14,170 nucleotides of DNA from assembly GCA_040399325.1 (NCBI GenBank), contig JBBASJ010000053.1:1-14170 (forward strand), read 5' to 3'. The stretch's first letter is position 1. Each line of letters begins with the position of its first letter. The position numbers were made by a program, and so were the translations under genes. Origin of the DNA: RGUW01 sp040399325. Lineage in GTDB: Bacteria; Cyanobacteriota; Cyanobacteriia; PCC-6307; Cyanobiaceae. The notes under the pieces were generated by a model. That model had not been told where the DNA came from. It saw only the letters and a list, made by a program, of their open reading frames with translations, and did no database searches. Below, piece by piece: positions 13,740 through 14,170 of this stretch.

Positions 13740-14170
13740 GACACCTGCAGGCGATGCATTCCATCGTAAGGGGACCCATCCATCGCAGCCGCCGGGCACG
13801 CCCCCGCTGCCGGCGGCGACCGATCACCCCTGACCCGGCGGCTGACGCTGCGGCTGGCGCGCAGATACCAACGCCAGGGCAGGTCCTGCCCCTGACTGAT
13901 GCCGATGCGACTGGTTTGCACCAGAGCAGCTCGATCCAATGGCTCCCCGGCTTCGGGCCCTGGGGCCAGCCAGAGCCCATGGGCCGGATCTGCCGGCATG
14001 GCGTCATGGCCGCGATCGATCCCGAAGCGTCGCGCCAGCAGCGCAGGCCCCGCCGCCACACGCTCAGGCTCACCGGGCAACTCGGCCGCCCGCAGCAACA
14101 CACCATTAGCCCAGTTGGCCCTGTGCGTGACCACATTCACGCAGTGGTGAATGCCATAGCTCACATAGAC
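13736..14170 (-). CDS. 3-methyladenine DNA glycosylase (AAG/MPG family), 5' part outside window
   Basis: It excises alkylated purines in base-excision repair. The visible 144 residues are the C-terminal two thirds. VYVSYGIHHCVNVVT, GVLLRAAELPGEPERVA, GPALLARRFGID and SRIGISQGQDLPWRWYLRAS follow the family order (YGxxxCxNVVT, VLIRA, GPGKL, RIGI, PWRF). The gene runs off the right edge; GTG at 14164 is internal, because VYV continues the conserved strand upstream. The catalytic Glu and flipping Tyr of the ETEAY motif would be in the missing part. GPALLARRFGI replaces the common GPGKLTQALGI. About 30 residues beyond the usual end (PPAAGACPAAAMDG onward) look like an added tail. The stop overlaps the Uma2 start. 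Confidence 0.93.
   Translation of the reverse strand, partial: VYVSYGIHHCVNVVTHRANWANGVLLRAAELPGEPERVAAGPALLARRFGIDRGHDAMPADPAHGLWLAPGPEAGEPLDRAALVQTSRIGISQGQDLPWRWYLRASRSVSRRVRGDRSPPAAGACPAAAMDGSPYDGMHRLQVS

Overview
The window looks like chromosome from a high-GC picocyanobacterium of the Cyanobium/Synechococcus group. Evidence: it encodes photosystem II proteins D1 (psbA) and PsbO, an FtsH protease closest to the cyanobacterial FtsH3 type, cyanobacterial families Ycf20 and DUF2555, and a small protochlorophyllide-reductase-like (PCP_red) protein. GC is high, especially at third codon positions. Genes are packed with overlaps of a few bases, and many have no Shine-Dalgarno sequence and start at TTG or GTG. 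The order psbA - aroC - eda - ftsH - sat - psbO - (small gene) - coaBC ... pyrB - 3-methyladenine glycosylase is, from memory, conserved core synteny in Prochlorococcus and marine Synechococcus. Most of the window is therefore ordinary chromosome, with a few possible local insertions: nth, a histone-like gene and a Uma2 gene.

Layout, left to right. Positions 1-142 hold two GC-rich dyads and the psbA leader. psbA (+) encodes a D1 with Glu130, the high-light type, and ends in two consecutive hairpins. nth (-) and aroC (+) diverge. aroC converges on a gene whose product has a ribbon-helix-helix-like head and a histone-H1-like Ala/Lys/Arg/Pro tail. On the minus strand, sat, ftsH and eda run in one direction; eda starts inside the end of ftsH. 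psbO lies upstream of them and is separated by a strong terminator. A small conserved-looking gene (+) diverges from psbO and overlaps the tail of coaBC (-). coaBC is coupled to a DUF2555 gene one base upstream. A plus-strand stretch follows: tRNA-Ala(CGC) with a credible promoter, the PCP_red mini-protein, a putative small secreted protein, a 65-residue helical protein and ycf20. ycf20 overlaps pyrB tail to tail. On the minus strand, a truncated 3-methyladenine DNA glycosylase gene, a Uma2 nuclease-fold gene and pyrB run toward ycf20.

Functionally the region mixes photosystem II structure and repair (D1; FtsH3, part of the protease that removes damaged D1; PsbO, which shields the manganese cluster) with core metabolism. 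The metabolic genes cover chorismate, sulfate activation, coenzyme A, pyrimidine and KDPG/oxo-acid aldolase. Two base-excision-repair enzymes (Nth and the alkyladenine glycosylase) are also present. No mobile element, CRISPR array, rRNA or phage gene was seen. No gene-free stretch exceeds 300 bases; the longest are 1223-1461 and 11496-11710, and both are described.

The observations most worth a second look are the RHH plus H1-tail protein, the free-standing PCP_red domain, loss of the active-site Asn in the CoaC motif of coaBC, the non-canonical cysteine spacing in Nth, the lipobox in the PsbO signal, and the ATGA-coupled glycosylase/Uma2 pair. I found no obviously new multi-gene system.
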